Source of the DNA: Sphingomonadales bacterium
GTDB lineage: Bacteria > Pseudomonadota > Alphaproteobacteria > Sphingomonadales > Sphingomonadaceae
Direction of reading: 5' to 3'
NCBI GenBank assembly: GCA_018971065.1
Contig: JAGWVC010000062.1
Location: 1 to 23,546 of the forward strand
Length of the DNA stretch: 23,546 nucleotides
In this document: positions 8,127 to 16,758 of the stretch, in pieces
How positions within the stretch are numbered: the first letter of the stretch is position 1
Layout: each line of letters starts with the position of its first letter
Made by a program: the position numbers and the translations under genes
The notes under the pieces: model-generated
Told to the model about the DNA's origin: nothing
The model's input: the letters and a program-made list of their open reading frames with translations, nothing else
Database searches by the model: none

Positions 8127-9752
8127 ATGGGGCTGACAGGCACACGCAGGGAAACGATCCTCGCCGGGGCTGCCGGTCTGGCCGCGCTCGCCGCACCGGC
8201 GGTTGGCCGGGCGCTGGTCGCGGTGCCCACGGCGCCGGTGACGACCGGCGCCGGCAAGGTTCGTGGCACGCGTTCGGCCGGTACATCGACGTTCCTTGGC
8301 ATACCCTATGGCGCGGACACCGCCGGCCGCCGCTTTCTGCCGCCGGTGCCGCCGGCGCCGTGGGCCGGCGTGCGCGATTGCTTTGCGCTGGGGCATCAGG
8401 CGCCGCAGATGGATCTTGGCGCCACCACGGCGCCGGGCGCCAATCTCGGCACCCCGTTCGTCCAGAAGGTCATGGCCGCCGGCAAGCAGGGGGTCGAAGT
8501 CGGCAACGAGGGGGAGGATTGCCTGGTCCTCAACGTCTACACGCCCGATGCCTCGCCAGCCCGCAAGCGGCCGGTGATGGTCTGGCTGCACGGCGGCGGT
8601 TTCGCGATGGGGTCGGCCGGCGATCCCCAGTATGATGGTGCGGCGCTGTGCCGTCGCGGCGACGTCGTGGTGGTCGGCATCAATCACCGGCTCAACGCGC
8701 TCGGCTATCTCTATCTCGGCGCACTGCATCCTGATTTCGCCGATTCCGGCAACGCCGGCCAGCTCGACATCGTGCTGGCCCTGCAATGGGTGCGCGACAA
8801 CATCGCGCTGTTCGGCGGCGATCCCGGCAACGTCACGATCTTCGGCGAAAGCGGGGGCGGCTCCAAGGTCAGCGTGATGCTGGCGATGCCGGCCGCGCGG
8901 GGCCTGTTCCACAAGGCGATCATCCAGAGCGGGCCGGGCCTGGTCATGACCGGCAAGGATGCCGCGTCACGCCACGCCGAAGCCACGCTGGCAAGGCTGG
9001 GCATTGCCCCCGCCGATGTCCACCAGCTCCAGTCGCTGGACCACAAGGTGGTGATCGCGGCCGCCGCTGCGGCACAGGCCGGGCTTGGCCGGGTCATGGC
9101 GCCGCTGGTCGATGGCCGGGCCTTGCCCCGTGATCCGTTCCAGCCCGACGCGCCCGAGACCGCGCGCGGCATCCCGCTGATGATCGGCACGACCCGGGAT
9201 GAATCGACCCTGTTCATGGCGGCGGACCCGCTGTTCGGCAAGATGACCGAGGCCCAGGTCCGCGAACGCGCGAAGCGCATGGCCGGGGCGCACGGCGATG
9301 CGCTGATCGATGCGTTCAAGCAATTACGGCCCCATGATGCGCCGTTCTACTGGCTGACAGGGCTCGCCACGGCGCAGGGCACCTGGATCAATTCGATCCG
9401 GCTGGCGGAGCGCAAGCTTGCGCAGAACGATGCCGTGTACATGTTCCGGCTGGACTGGACGGCGCCGTTCGAAGGCGGCGCGCTCAAAAGCCCGCATGGC
9501 CTCGATACCCCGCTGGCGTTCGACAATCCCGGCGCCCGTCCGCTGATGAACGGCCCGGGCCCCGAACCGAAGATCATCGCCGCGCGCATGTCGCAGGCGT
9601 GGATCAATTTTGCCCGCACCGGCAACCCTTCGCAGCCCGGCTTGGCCTGGCCTGGCTACGATACCGCGTTGCGCCGCACGATGATTTTCGATGTCGCCAG
9701 TCGCATCGTGGCGGACCCGGATGCAGCGGTGCGTCAGCAACTGTCTGCCTGA
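8127..9752 (+). CDS. Type-B carboxylesterase (alpha/beta-hydrolase), probably exported
   Basis: The 541-residue product is typical in length for the carboxylesterase type B/para-nitrobenzyl esterase family. The oxyanion motif HGGGF is at 155-159 and the nucleophile elbow GESGG has Ser242. The acid is probably Glu359 (TRDESTLF), with His457 in SPHGLD. The N-terminus [19 protein letters not shown] looks like a twin-arginine signal (RR at 7-8, hydrophobic stretch, Ala-rich end), suggesting export of the folded enzyme to the periplasm. The ATG at 8127 follows GGGAGAGAG. It lies between two TonB-dependent receptor genes, so hydrolysis of imported ester conjugates is a reasonable inference. The ester substrate is unknown; p-nitrobenzyl esterase is only the family label. 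Confidence 0.93.
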   Translation: MGLTGTRRETILAGAAGLAALAAPAVGRALVAVPTAPVTTGAGKVRGTRSAGTSTFLGIPYGADTAGRRFLPPVPPAPWAGVRDCFALGHQAPQMDLGATTAPGANLGTPFVQKVMAAGKQGVEVGNEGEDCLVLNVYTPDASPARKRPVMVWLHGGGFAMGSAGDPQYDGAALCRRGDVVVVGINHRLNALGYLYLGALHPDFADSGNAGQLDIVLALQWVRDNIALFGGDPGNVTIFGESGGGSKVSVMLAMPAARGLFHKAIIQSGPGLVMTGKDAASRHAEATLARLGIAPADVHQLQSLDHKVVIAAAAAAQAGLGRVMAPLVDGRALPRDPFQPDAPETARGIPLMIGTTRDESTLFMAADPLFGKMTEAQVRERAKRMAGAHGDALIDAFKQLRPHDAPFYWLTGLATAQGTWINSIRLAERKLAQNDAVYMFRLDWTAPFEGGALKSPHGLDTPLAFDNPGARPLMNGPGPEPKIIAARMSQAWINFARTGNPSQPGLAWPGYDTALRRTMIFDVASRIVADPDAAVRQQLSA

Positions 9753-9757
9753 CCGCT

Positions 9758-9778
9758 GCGGGGGCCTTGAGCGCCCGC
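9758..9778 (+). terminator. Weak GC hairpin after the esterase gene
   Basis: GCGGGGGC and GCGCCCGC can pair with one mismatch a few bases after the esterase stop codon, around a short loop. There is no T run. It may slow or stop transcription before receptor 2; low support. The remainder of the gap to 9937 shows only a ribosome-binding site. Confidence 0.3.
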
Positions 9779-9937
9779 AAGCCGTCACGCTGTTGCATCC
9801 ATGCGACACTGCCCGGCAAACCGCGACACCAACCGATCCTTGTCCGAAATGGTCAATCGCCGGCAGGCGATCGGGCGCAATGCGCGGGCAAGCGCGTTGC
9901 CATTCGTCGGCACGCGAGAACCCGACACAGGAGAGTC

Positions 9938-12283
9938 ATGTTCATGAAGGCATCGTTCAAGTCCCGCGCGCTCGCTTCGGCGTGCTTCGTCGCCGTTGTC
10001 GCGCCGGTCTCGGCGTACGCGCAGTCGAACGCGGGGCCGGCCGCTGCCGCCGACACCGGCACCGAGATCGTCGTGACCGCCCAGCGCCGCAACGAGCGCC
10101 AGGTTGACGTGCCGATCACCGTCACCACGCTTGGCTCGGACCAGCTTGCCACCGCGAACGTCCAGCAGCTTTCGGATACCGCCAAGCTCACCCCGGGCCT
10201 GCGCTTCGATACCCAGGGCCCGGCCATGCAGCCCACCATCCGTGGCGTCGGCACGGCCATCACCACGTCCGGTGGCGGCCCCAACGTCGGCATCTATGTC
10301 GATGGTTTCTTCCAGCCCAACACTTACGTGTCCGACTTCCAGCTCATGCGCGTGAACAGCATCCAGGTGCTGAAGGGGCCGCAGGGCACCCTGTTCGGCC
10401 GCAACACCACCGGCGGCGCCATTCTCGTCACCTCGGCCGATCCCAGCGTGCATACCGCCGCCGAATTCAAGGCCACTTACGGCCGCTTCAATGCGCTGAC
10501 GCTGCAGGGCTATGCCACCACTGGCATCACCAACGACATCGCCTTCGACATCGAGGGGCTGTACCGCCGCAGCGACGGCTTCATCACCAGCACCGCCGGC
10601 AACAACAAGATCGGCAAGTCCGATTCGTGGTCGATCCGCACCGGACTCAAGGTCAACCTCGGCAGCAGTGCCTCGCTGGTGCTGCGCTACACGCACGCCT
10701 ATGTCAGCGATCCGACCACGCAGTTGACCAACGCCTTCGTCGACAAGTCGGGCGATGCCAACTTCTTCAAGCTGGTCGCCAATCCCACCGCCAGCTACGG
10801 GCGGACCAGCTCGCAGGGGCTGCCGCTGGTCTATCTCAGCGCGCCCGCCGGCACCTATGCCACCGCGCCGGGCCGCGTCACGCTGAACGGCGTTGCCTCG
10901 TTCAAGGCGAAGTCGGATACCGGCACCGCCACGCTGAAGGCCGATCTCGGCTTTGCCGATTTCACCTCGTACACCCAGTACCGCAAGGACGACACGCCCT
11001 ACTTCGGCGATCTTGACGCCACGTCGGTCGCGCCGGGCACCGGGCCGTTCTTCAACATCAATGTCGGGGTCAAGGACCAGACCTTCAGCCAGGAATTCGT
11101 GCTGAATTCCAAGCCGGGCGGCCGCCTGCAATGGACCGCCGGCGCCAACTATTTCCAGTACCGCGACACCTGGGACGTCAAGGCCGACTTCGGAACCGGT
11201 GTCTATGGCGCGTTCGGTGGGTCCACCACCAACACCAAGTCGTTCGCGGCGTTCATTGATGCCACGTATGAAGTGACCGACAAGCTGTTCCTGACTGCCG
11301 GCGGCCGCTACAGCCACGACATCGTCAGCGACGCGTCGTTCTTCACCAACCCGTACACCTTCTCGTACATCGGGCCGGTCGGGCAGACGATCCCGTTCGC
11401 CGGGGCCGCCGGCACGAAAATTCCGGTTGCCGACCTGAAGAACAACAAGTTCACGCCGCGCGTCGTCATCCGCTTCAAGCCCGATGACCAGTCCAGCCTC
11501 TATGCCTCGTACACCAAGGGCTACAAGGCCGGCATCCTCAACGTCGGCGGCCTGTCGCAGCAGCCGATCGAGCCCGAGAACATCGACGCTTTCGAGGCCG
11601 GCTACAAGTTCGACAACCGCCAGTTCTCGCTGGAACTGGCCGGCTACTACTACAACTACAAGAACCTCCAGGTCTCCAGCTTCCAGAACGGCGCCGCGCA
11701 GATCCGCAACGCCGCCTCCTCGGAAATCTACGGCGCGGAAGCCCAGTTCGGCTATCGCGTCACCCCGGCGTTCACCGTCAACGGCGGCGCGGCCTGGACT
11801 CACGCCCGCTACAAGTCGTTCACCAATGCCCCGTTCTATGGCTACTGCGATCCGGCGGCGACGTTCGGCGTGTCGGCGGTTGCCTGCACCCCGGCGGCAT
11901 ACGGCGGGTTCCCGGGCGAGATCGTCCAGGGCTCGACCAATGCTTCGGGCTATCACATGCAGCGCTCGCCCGAGTTCACCGCGAACCTCGGCGCCGCCTA
12001 CGATCTCGATCTGGCCAGCGGCAAGCTGACCCTGTCGGGCAACCTCTACTACACCTCGTCGTTCTACTTCGACCCCGAACAGCAGTTCAAGCAGGACGGC
12101 TATGCCCTGCTCTCGCTGCGCGCGCAGTGGACCGACCCCACCAAGCACTACACGCTGGCGGTGTTCGGCGACAACGTCACCAACAAGCGCTACCAGAGCC
12201 AGGTGCTGTTCACCACGCTGGGCACCGGCGCGGTGTGGAGCGCGCCGGCCACGTACGGCATCTCGGCCGGCGTGAAGTTCTGA
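9938..12283 (+). CDS. TonB-dependent outer-membrane receptor 2
   Basis: The 781-residue product has a signal peptide ending in AYA (residue 28) and EIVVTAQRR at 43-51, the common start of the mature region in sphingomonad receptors. Its plug carries IRGVGT (101-106) and KGPQGTLFGRNTTGGAI (146-162), one of the most conserved plug motifs. The barrel ends in VKF. AGGAG lies 4 bases before the ATG at 9938 and 10 bases before the in-frame ATG at 9944, so the start may be two codons later. Receptors with this plug are numerous in Sphingomonadales genomes and are often tied to aromatic, terpenoid or steroid catabolism as well as iron uptake. The substrate here is not readable. A GC hairpin follows at 12294. 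Confidence 0.93.
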   Translation: MFMKASFKSRALASACFVAVVAPVSAYAQSNAGPAAAADTGTEIVVTAQRRNERQVDVPITVTTLGSDQLATANVQQLSDTAKLTPGLRFDTQGPAMQPTIRGVGTAITTSGGGPNVGIYVDGFFQPNTYVSDFQLMRVNSIQVLKGPQGTLFGRNTTGGAILVTSADPSVHTAAEFKATYGRFNALTLQGYATTGITNDIAFDIEGLYRRSDGFITSTAGNNKIGKSDSWSIRTGLKVNLGSSASLVLRYTHAYVSDPTTQLTNAFVDKSGDANFFKLVANPTASYGRTSSQGLPLVYLSAPAGTYATAPGRVTLNGVASFKAKSDTGTATLKADLGFADFTSYTQYRKDDTPYFGDLDATSVAPGTGPFFNINVGVKDQTFSQEFVLNSKPGGRLQWTAGANYFQYRDTWDVKADFGTGVYGAFGGSTTNTKSFAAFIDATYEVTDKLFLTAGGRYSHDIVSDASFFTNPYTFSYIGPVGQTIPFAGAAGTKIPVADLKNNKFTPRVVIRFKPDDQSSLYASYTKGYKAGILNVGGLSQQPIEPENIDAFEAGYKFDNRQFSLELAGYYYNYKNLQVSSFQNGAAQIRNAASSEIYGAEAQFGYRVTPAFTVNGGAAWTHARYKSFTNAPFYGYCDPAATFGVSAVACTPAAYGGFPGEIVQGSTNASGYHMQRSPEFTANLGAAYDLDLASGKLTLSGNLYYTSSFYFDPEQQFKQDGYALLSLRAQWTDPTKHYTLAVFGDNVTNKRYQSQVLFTTLGTGAVWSAPATYGISAGVKF

Positions 12284-12293
12284 TCGGGGCAGG

Positions 12294-12321
12294 GGCGGCG
12301 GCCGGTGCCACGGCCGCCGCC
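12294..12321. terminator. Bidirectional hairpin between TonB receptor 2 and aldo/keto reductase
   Basis: GGCGGCGGCCG and CGGCCGCCGCC form a perfect 11-bp stem with a 6-base loop (GTGCCA), between the converging stops at 12283 and 12370. There is no T run, but position and stability fit a shared terminator. Confidence 0.6.
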
Positions 12322-12369
12322 TGCCTCATGCACGCCACCGGGCGCCCCTGCGGCGGGACGTTGCTGGTG

Positions 12370-13413
12370 TCATCGCGGATTGGGATTGGCGTCGTGGATG
12401 GCGTTGATCGCCTGCACCAGCTCCTTCGGCAGGGTCAGGTCGATCGCCCCGAGGTTGGTGGCAAGCTGGGCGGCGGAACTGGCGGCCATCAGCACTGACG
12501 TGGTGAACGGCTGCTGGCGGGCAAACGCCAGCGCCAAATGCGCAGGCTCCGCCCCGGCCTGCCGTGCCAGATCGGCATAGGCCAGGATCGCCGCCTGCTT
12601 GCCGGGTGAAAGGCGGGCCAGGAACCCGGCGTTCTGGCTGGACCGGCTACCGGGGATCGGGGCAGGGGTGGCGCCATACTTGCCGGTCAGCGTGCCGCCG
12701 GCCAGCGGTGAATAGGCAATCAGCCCGCACTGTTCGCGCACCGCCACTTCGGCCAGGCCCAGTTCGAAGCTGCGGTCGAGCAGGCTGTAGCCGTTCTGGA
12801 TCGACGCGATCCGCGCCTGCCCGGTGGCCGCCAGATAGCGCATCACCCCCCACGGCGATTCGTTGCACACGCCCACGGCGCGGACTTTGCCCTCGGCCAC
12901 CAGTTCGGAAAGCGTGGCCAGCGTTTGCTCGATCGGCACCGCGCCTTCCGGATCGGCCACCCGCGAGAACCGCACCCGGCCCAGCGTGGTGATCGGCCGC
13001 TCGGCCCAGTGAACCTGGTAGAGGTCGATATGGTCGGTGCCGAGCCGCTTGAGGCTGCTCTCCACCGCCTGTCGGATGTTGGCGCGATCGAGCCGCCTTG
13101 CATCGCCGCGAATGTGCCGCATGTCCCCCGCCGCGTTGCCCGGCCCGGCGACCTTGGTGGCAATCACCACCTTGTCGCGCACGCCCCGTGACGCCACCCA
13201 GCGCCCCAGCACTTGCTCCGAAGCGCCCTGCGTTTCCGGCCCGGTCGGCGTCGGATAGTTCTCGGCGGTGTCGAACAGCGTGATCCCCGCTGCCAGCGCC
13301 ATGTCGAGCTGGCGGAACGCGTCGTCCTCCGGCGTCTGCCCGCCGAAGGTCATCACCCCCAGCCCGAACGCGCTGACCGAAATGCCGGTGCGCCCCAGTT
13401 GCCTGTATTCCAA
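12370..13413 (-). CDS. Aldo/keto reductase, Tas-like
   Basis: The product is 347 residues, with the catalytic tetrad Asp48 and Tyr53 (LFDTAENY), Lys87 (VVIATK) and His135 (DLYQVHWAERP). The text DLYQVHWxxRP, the later SIQNGYSLLDRSFELGLAEV and GTLTGKYG resemble E. coli Tas and related NADPH-dependent reductases of small carbonyls. I place the start at a TTG (13413), since homology begins at EYRQLGRTG directly after it and no in-frame ATG lies nearby. The Rieske gene stop is 10 bases upstream, so translation is probably coupled. The longer open frame to 13518 runs into the Rieske gene and is not supported. It may reduce or oxidise a carbonyl or alcohol made in the same pathway; the substrate is unknown. 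Confidence 0.9.
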   Translation of the reverse strand: MEYRQLGRTGISVSAFGLGVMTFGGQTPEDDAFRQLDMALAAGITLFDTAENYPTPTGPETQGASEQVLGRWVASRGVRDKVVIATKVAGPGNAAGDMRHIRGDARRLDRANIRQAVESSLKRLGTDHIDLYQVHWAERPITTLGRVRFSRVADPEGAVPIEQTLATLSELVAEGKVRAVGVCNESPWGVMRYLAATGQARIASIQNGYSLLDRSFELGLAEVAVREQCGLIAYSPLAGGTLTGKYGATPAPIPGSRSSQNAGFLARLSPGKQAAILAYADLARQAGAEPAHLALAFARQQPFTTSVLMAASSAAQLATNLGAIDLTLPKELVQAINAIHDANPNPR

Positions 13414-13423
13414 CGCCTGCCCC

Positions 13424-14506
13424 CTATTCCGCCGCCGCATCCACCGGCGTGAACGGCGGCCAGCCCTTGGCGTAATGCACGCCGGTGATCGGCGCGAGGA
13501 TTTCCGCCGCTTTTGCACGCGGGTTGAAGAACTGGCTGTACCACTGGCGCGACTGGCGGAATGGCCCGTCGGACGGCAACTGGATGATGTTCAGCGCCGG
13601 CTTCTTCTCCGCCCACACCTCGCCGTCGCGCAGCAACCCGCCGCCGAACAGCGCGCTCACCTTGTCGCGCATTGCCCGCGCCGCATCGTCAACCACGCCC
13701 GAAGGCGACCGCACCATCGCCGTCTGCCACGCCCGGCAGGTGCCGTCGTCGATCGGCGTCACGCAGATGATCTGCACCGCGCCCATCTCGCGGAACCGCC
13801 CGAAGGCGATGCCCGGGCCGACATAGCCGGCGATCGTCGAATAGGTCTGCCCGAACAGGCCCGAGCCGTTGTCCTCCACCGCCGAGCTTTGCCGCTGGTG
13901 CATCAGGTGGCGGTCGTACTCGTTCTCGTAAGCGACGGCGTGGCCGCCATGCAGGTGGCCCAGATGCGCCACGTCGGACATGTTGTCGAAGATCTCGATC
14001 GGGTGCTTCAGGTCGCACAGCGGTTCCAGCCCCTGCCAGCGCACCCATTGCGGATCGTCCCACTCGGGGAACGGGGCAATGTCGAAGTCCGGCTCCAGCG
14101 CTTCAGGATCATGCCAGGTGAAGACGATTCCATAGCGTTCCTCCACCCGCCACGGCTTTACCCGCGCGCCGGGCGGGATTGGTCCGTCGTGATAGGGGAT
14201 GTGGTTGCACTTGCCGTCCGGCCCGAAGCGCCAGGCGTGGAACGGGCAGCGGATATTGTCGCCCTCCATGAAGAACGCCGCGGTGGTGGTGGCCGAGGTT
14301 TCGCCGCTGCCCAGCTTCGTGCCCATGTGCGGGCACCACGCATCGAGCATTACCGCGCGGCCGCTCTCACCCCGGTACAGCACCATGTCCTGCCCGAAAT
14401 AGTGGACGTTGATCGGGGTGCGGGTCACTTCGCTGCTGCTGGCAACGGCGAACCAGCCGCGCGCGAAGGGATAGTCGCCGAGCCGGTAGTCTGCCGAGGT
14501 CGCCAT
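13424..14506 (-). CDS. Rieske [2Fe-2S] non-haem iron oxygenase, KshA-like
   Basis: The 360-residue product has the Rieske ligands Cys58-His60 and Cys87-His90, and the mononuclear iron motif D178-x2-H181-x4-H186 (DNMSDVAHLGHLH). Downstream text RCPFHAWRFGPDGKCNHIPY and a following WHDP closely recall KshA, the oxygenase of 3-ketosteroid 9-alpha-hydroxylase, and related single-component-type oxygenases. The Rieske loop between the two ligand pairs is 26 residues, longer than the usual 16-20. The ATG at 14506 follows GGGAGAG; the much longer open frame upstream is antisense to the QuiC1-like gene and is rejected. No reductase (KshB type) is present in the window. It is transcribed with the aldo/keto reductase and diverges from quiC. 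Steroid substrate is possible, not shown. Confidence 0.93.
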   Translation of the reverse strand: MATSADYRLGDYPFARGWFAVASSSEVTRTPINVHYFGQDMVLYRGESGRAVMLDAWCPHMGTKLGSGETSATTTAAFFMEGDNIRCPFHAWRFGPDGKCNHIPYHDGPIPPGARVKPWRVEERYGIVFTWHDPEALEPDFDIAPFPEWDDPQWVRWQGLEPLCDLKHPIEIFDNMSDVAHLGHLHGGHAVAYENEYDRHLMHQRQSSAVEDNGSGLFGQTYSTIAGYVGPGIAFGRFREMGAVQIICVTPIDDGTCRAWQTAMVRSPSGVVDDAARAMRDKVSALFGGGLLRDGEVWAEKKPALNIIQLPSDGPFRQSRQWYSQFFNPRAKAAEILAPITGVHYAKGWPPFTPVDAAAE

Positions 14507-14676
14507 TTCACACTCTCCCGCAATCTGTTTTCCGTCGCAGGATTTCACGCTTCCGCTGATGCCGCCACTACAATGTTCGCGAATGCAAGCGCCGGCAGAA
14601 AATCGACGAAGGCGGCGGGCGGGCGATCGCCTGCACTTCGCGGTGCCGTAACCGGGTGTTGCGCCCGCCGACATTT

Positions 14677-14694
14677 GTGTACTAAATAGTACAC
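14677..14694. promoter_or_regulatory. Perfect 18-base palindromic operator candidate
   Basis: The sequence GTGTACTAAATAGTACAC has two perfect 8-base arms around AA. It lies 25 bases before the QuiC1-like start codon and 170 bases from the divergent Rieske start. Size and symmetry match a dimeric repressor site of the TetR type, and it would overlap the expected promoter of the plus-strand gene. No regulator gene is adjacent; the TetR genes at 3748-5103 or one outside the window could bind it. The remainder of this 213-base intergenic region shows nothing else I can name. Confidence 0.65.
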
Positions 14695-14719
14695 GGGCCA
14701 GCAAGGCCGGGAGCGCGCC

Positions 14720-16582
14720 ATGAAGACTTCGATTGCCACGGTATCGGTGGGCGGCACGCTGGCGGGCAAGCTGGAGGCGATTGCCCGGGCCGGGTTCACC
14801 GCAGCCGAGATTTTCGAGAACGACCTGCTGTCCAGCCCTTTGCCCGCGCGCGAGGTGGGGGTGATGATGCGCGGGTTGGGGCTTGATTGCGCGATGCTGC
14901 AGCCGTTCCGCGACTATGAAGGGATGCCCGCAGACCAGCGCGATGCGGCGCTGGAGCGGATGCGGCGCAAGTTCGCGGTGATGGACGATCTCGGCACCGA
15001 TCTGATCCTGCTGTGTTCGAACTGCTCGCCGGCGGCCAGTGACGATCGGCAGCGGATGCTGGACGATCTCGGCCTGCTTGGCGATCTGGCCGCTGCCAAC
15101 GGCAAGCGCATTGCCTATGAAGCGCTGGCGTGGGGCCGCCACGTGTTCGACCATCGCGACGCCTGGGGGCTGGTCCGCGATCTCGACCATCCCGCCATCG
15201 GCCTGACGCTGGACAGCTTCCACTCGCTGGCGCGCGGCGTGCCGAGTGCCAGCATCGGCGATATCCGGCCCGGGAAGCTGTTCATCGTGCAACTGGCCGA
15301 CGCGCCGAAACTGGAGATGGACTACCTGAACTGGAGCCGCCATTTCCGCTGCATGCCGGGGCAGGGCGACCTGGCGCTGGACGACTATGTCGCCGCGCTG
15401 CGCCGGATCGGCTACCAGGGCTGCTGGAGCCTTGAGATATTCAATGACCGGTTCCGGTCCACCTCGCCCGGGCAGATCGCGCGTGATGGCTTGCGGTCGC
15501 TGAAGGCGCTCGGCGAACGCGCGCGGCTGAAGCGCGGCGAGGCGCCGGCAATGGCCCCGGCGATCGATCCGCAGCGGGTCGAGTTTATCGAATTCGCCGC
15601 CAGCCACGAGGAGGCCGAGGATTTCGGACGGATGTTCGCTGCGCTGGGCTTCGCGCCGGTGGCGCGGCATCGCAGCAAGGACGTGGTGCGCTGGCAGCAG
15701 GGCGCGATCAACCTCGTCGTCAATTCCGAGCCGGAAGGGCTGGCGCACAGTTTCGACATCGTCCACGGCGGGTCGGTCTGCGCGATCGGGCTGGCGGTCG
15801 GGGATCAGGCGGCGGCGATGGCGCGTTCGGACGCGCTTGACGTGCAGCGCCACGAACAGACGATCGCCCCCGGCGAATGGCAGATCCCCAGTGTGCGCGG
15901 GGTTGGCGGCGGCCTGATCTATCTGGTCGATGCCGCCACCAGCGCGCGGATGTGGGCCGATGAATTCCCGGTGGCGCTGGCAGGGGCGCAGCCTCGCCAC
16001 GACCTGCGCAGTGTCGATCACATCGCGCAGACCATGCAGTACGAGGAGTTCCTCAGTTGGCTGCTCTACTACATCACGCTGTTCGATCTGGAGAAAACAC
16101 CGCAACTGGAAATCGCCGATCCGATGGGGATCGTCTACAGTCAGGCGGTGGAGAGCCGGAACCGGGCCGTGCGCTTTACGCTGAACGGGTCGCTGGCCGC
16201 TCACGCGCTCAGCTCGCGGTTCATCCAGCACTACTTCGGTGCGGGCGTGCAGCATATCGCCTTCGCCACTGCCGACATCTTCACCGCCGCGCAGAACGCG
16301 CGCGATGCGGGGTTGCCGATCCTCGAAATCGGCCCGAACTACTACGCCGAGATCGAGGCCCGCTTCGCGCTCGATCCGGCGCTGGTGGCGCGGATGGCGG
16401 CACTGAACATCCTCTATGACCGCGACGGTGCGGCCGAGTACTTCCAGTTCTACAGCCGTGCCGTTGCGAAGCGCGTGTTCTTCGAAGTGGTCGAGCGGCG
16501 CGGATACGACGCCTATGGCGCCGCCAACGCCCAGATTCGTCTGACGGCACAGGCTGCCCACCGCGATCCCGCTGGCATATGA
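14720..16582 (+). CDS. quiC1: 3-dehydroshikimate dehydratase fused to an HPPD-like domain (QuiC1-like)
   Basis: The 620-residue product has two halves. Residues 1-270 are a xylose-isomerase-like TIM barrel; about 285-610 is a vicinal-oxygen-chelate region resembling 4-hydroxyphenylpyruvate dioxygenase. This is the architecture of Pseudomonas QuiC1, which converts 3-dehydroshikimate to protocatechuate. Metal-site residues fall at Glu134, Asp165, Gln191 and Glu239, with His168 and Arg210 in the pocket, the positions I recall for QuiC1. The C-terminal half also has a full iron triad: His434 (VDHIAQT), His512 (VQHIAFA) and Glu589 (FFEVVER). The ATG at 14720 follows GGGAG by 6 bases. No quinate/shikimate dehydrogenase or dehydroquinase is in the window. 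The palindrome just upstream suggests repression. Confidence 0.92.
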   Translation: MKTSIATVSVGGTLAGKLEAIARAGFTAAEIFENDLLSSPLPAREVGVMMRGLGLDCAMLQPFRDYEGMPADQRDAALERMRRKFAVMDDLGTDLILLCSNCSPAASDDRQRMLDDLGLLGDLAAANGKRIAYEALAWGRHVFDHRDAWGLVRDLDHPAIGLTLDSFHSLARGVPSASIGDIRPGKLFIVQLADAPKLEMDYLNWSRHFRCMPGQGDLALDDYVAALRRIGYQGCWSLEIFNDRFRSTSPGQIARDGLRSLKALGERARLKRGEAPAMAPAIDPQRVEFIEFAASHEEAEDFGRMFAALGFAPVARHRSKDVVRWQQGAINLVVNSEPEGLAHSFDIVHGGSVCAIGLAVGDQAAAMARSDALDVQRHEQTIAPGEWQIPSVRGVGGGLIYLVDAATSARMWADEFPVALAGAQPRHDLRSVDHIAQTMQYEEFLSWLLYYITLFDLEKTPQLEIADPMGIVYSQAVESRNRAVRFTLNGSLAAHALSSRFIQHYFGAGVQHIAFATADIFTAAQNARDAGLPILEIGPNYYAEIEARFALDPALVARMAALNILYDRDGAAEYFQFYSRAVAKRVFFEVVERRGYDAYGAANAQIRLTAQAAHRDPAGI

Positions 16583-16758
16583 CTACGTCCGCGCCCGGCG
16601 GAACCCCGCGTTTCCGGAATAGGTATGCGCAATACAATCGGTTGAAATTTGGCTTGCGCGGCGGATTCAAGTTTGACAGATAAGTCCGATCCGGCACCCG
16701 CCGGCGGATGATTCGCGACTGGCGCTCGAAATTGGCGCGGTTTTCAGGGAGAGCGATG

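Noticed and set aside
5777..8302. Long minus-strand open frame (841 codons) antisense to TonB receptor 1.
   Set aside because: Composition is Arg/Val/Ala-rich with no domain, no credible start site, and it runs through the receptor-3' terminator; it is a GC-rich shadow.
9785..12148. Long minus-strand open frame (787 codons) antisense to TonB receptor 2.
   Set aside because: Same shadow pattern; the plus strand encodes an unmistakable receptor with signal peptide and plug motifs.
13424..16561. Very long minus-strand open frame (about 1045 codons) running from the Rieske gene across the opposite strand of the QuiC1-like gene.
   Set aside because: Only the last 360 codons match a protein family and they start at a good ATG with a ribosome-binding site. 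The remainder is Arg/His/Gln/Val-rich low-information sequence antisense to a gene with intact active sites, as expected in GC-rich DNA.
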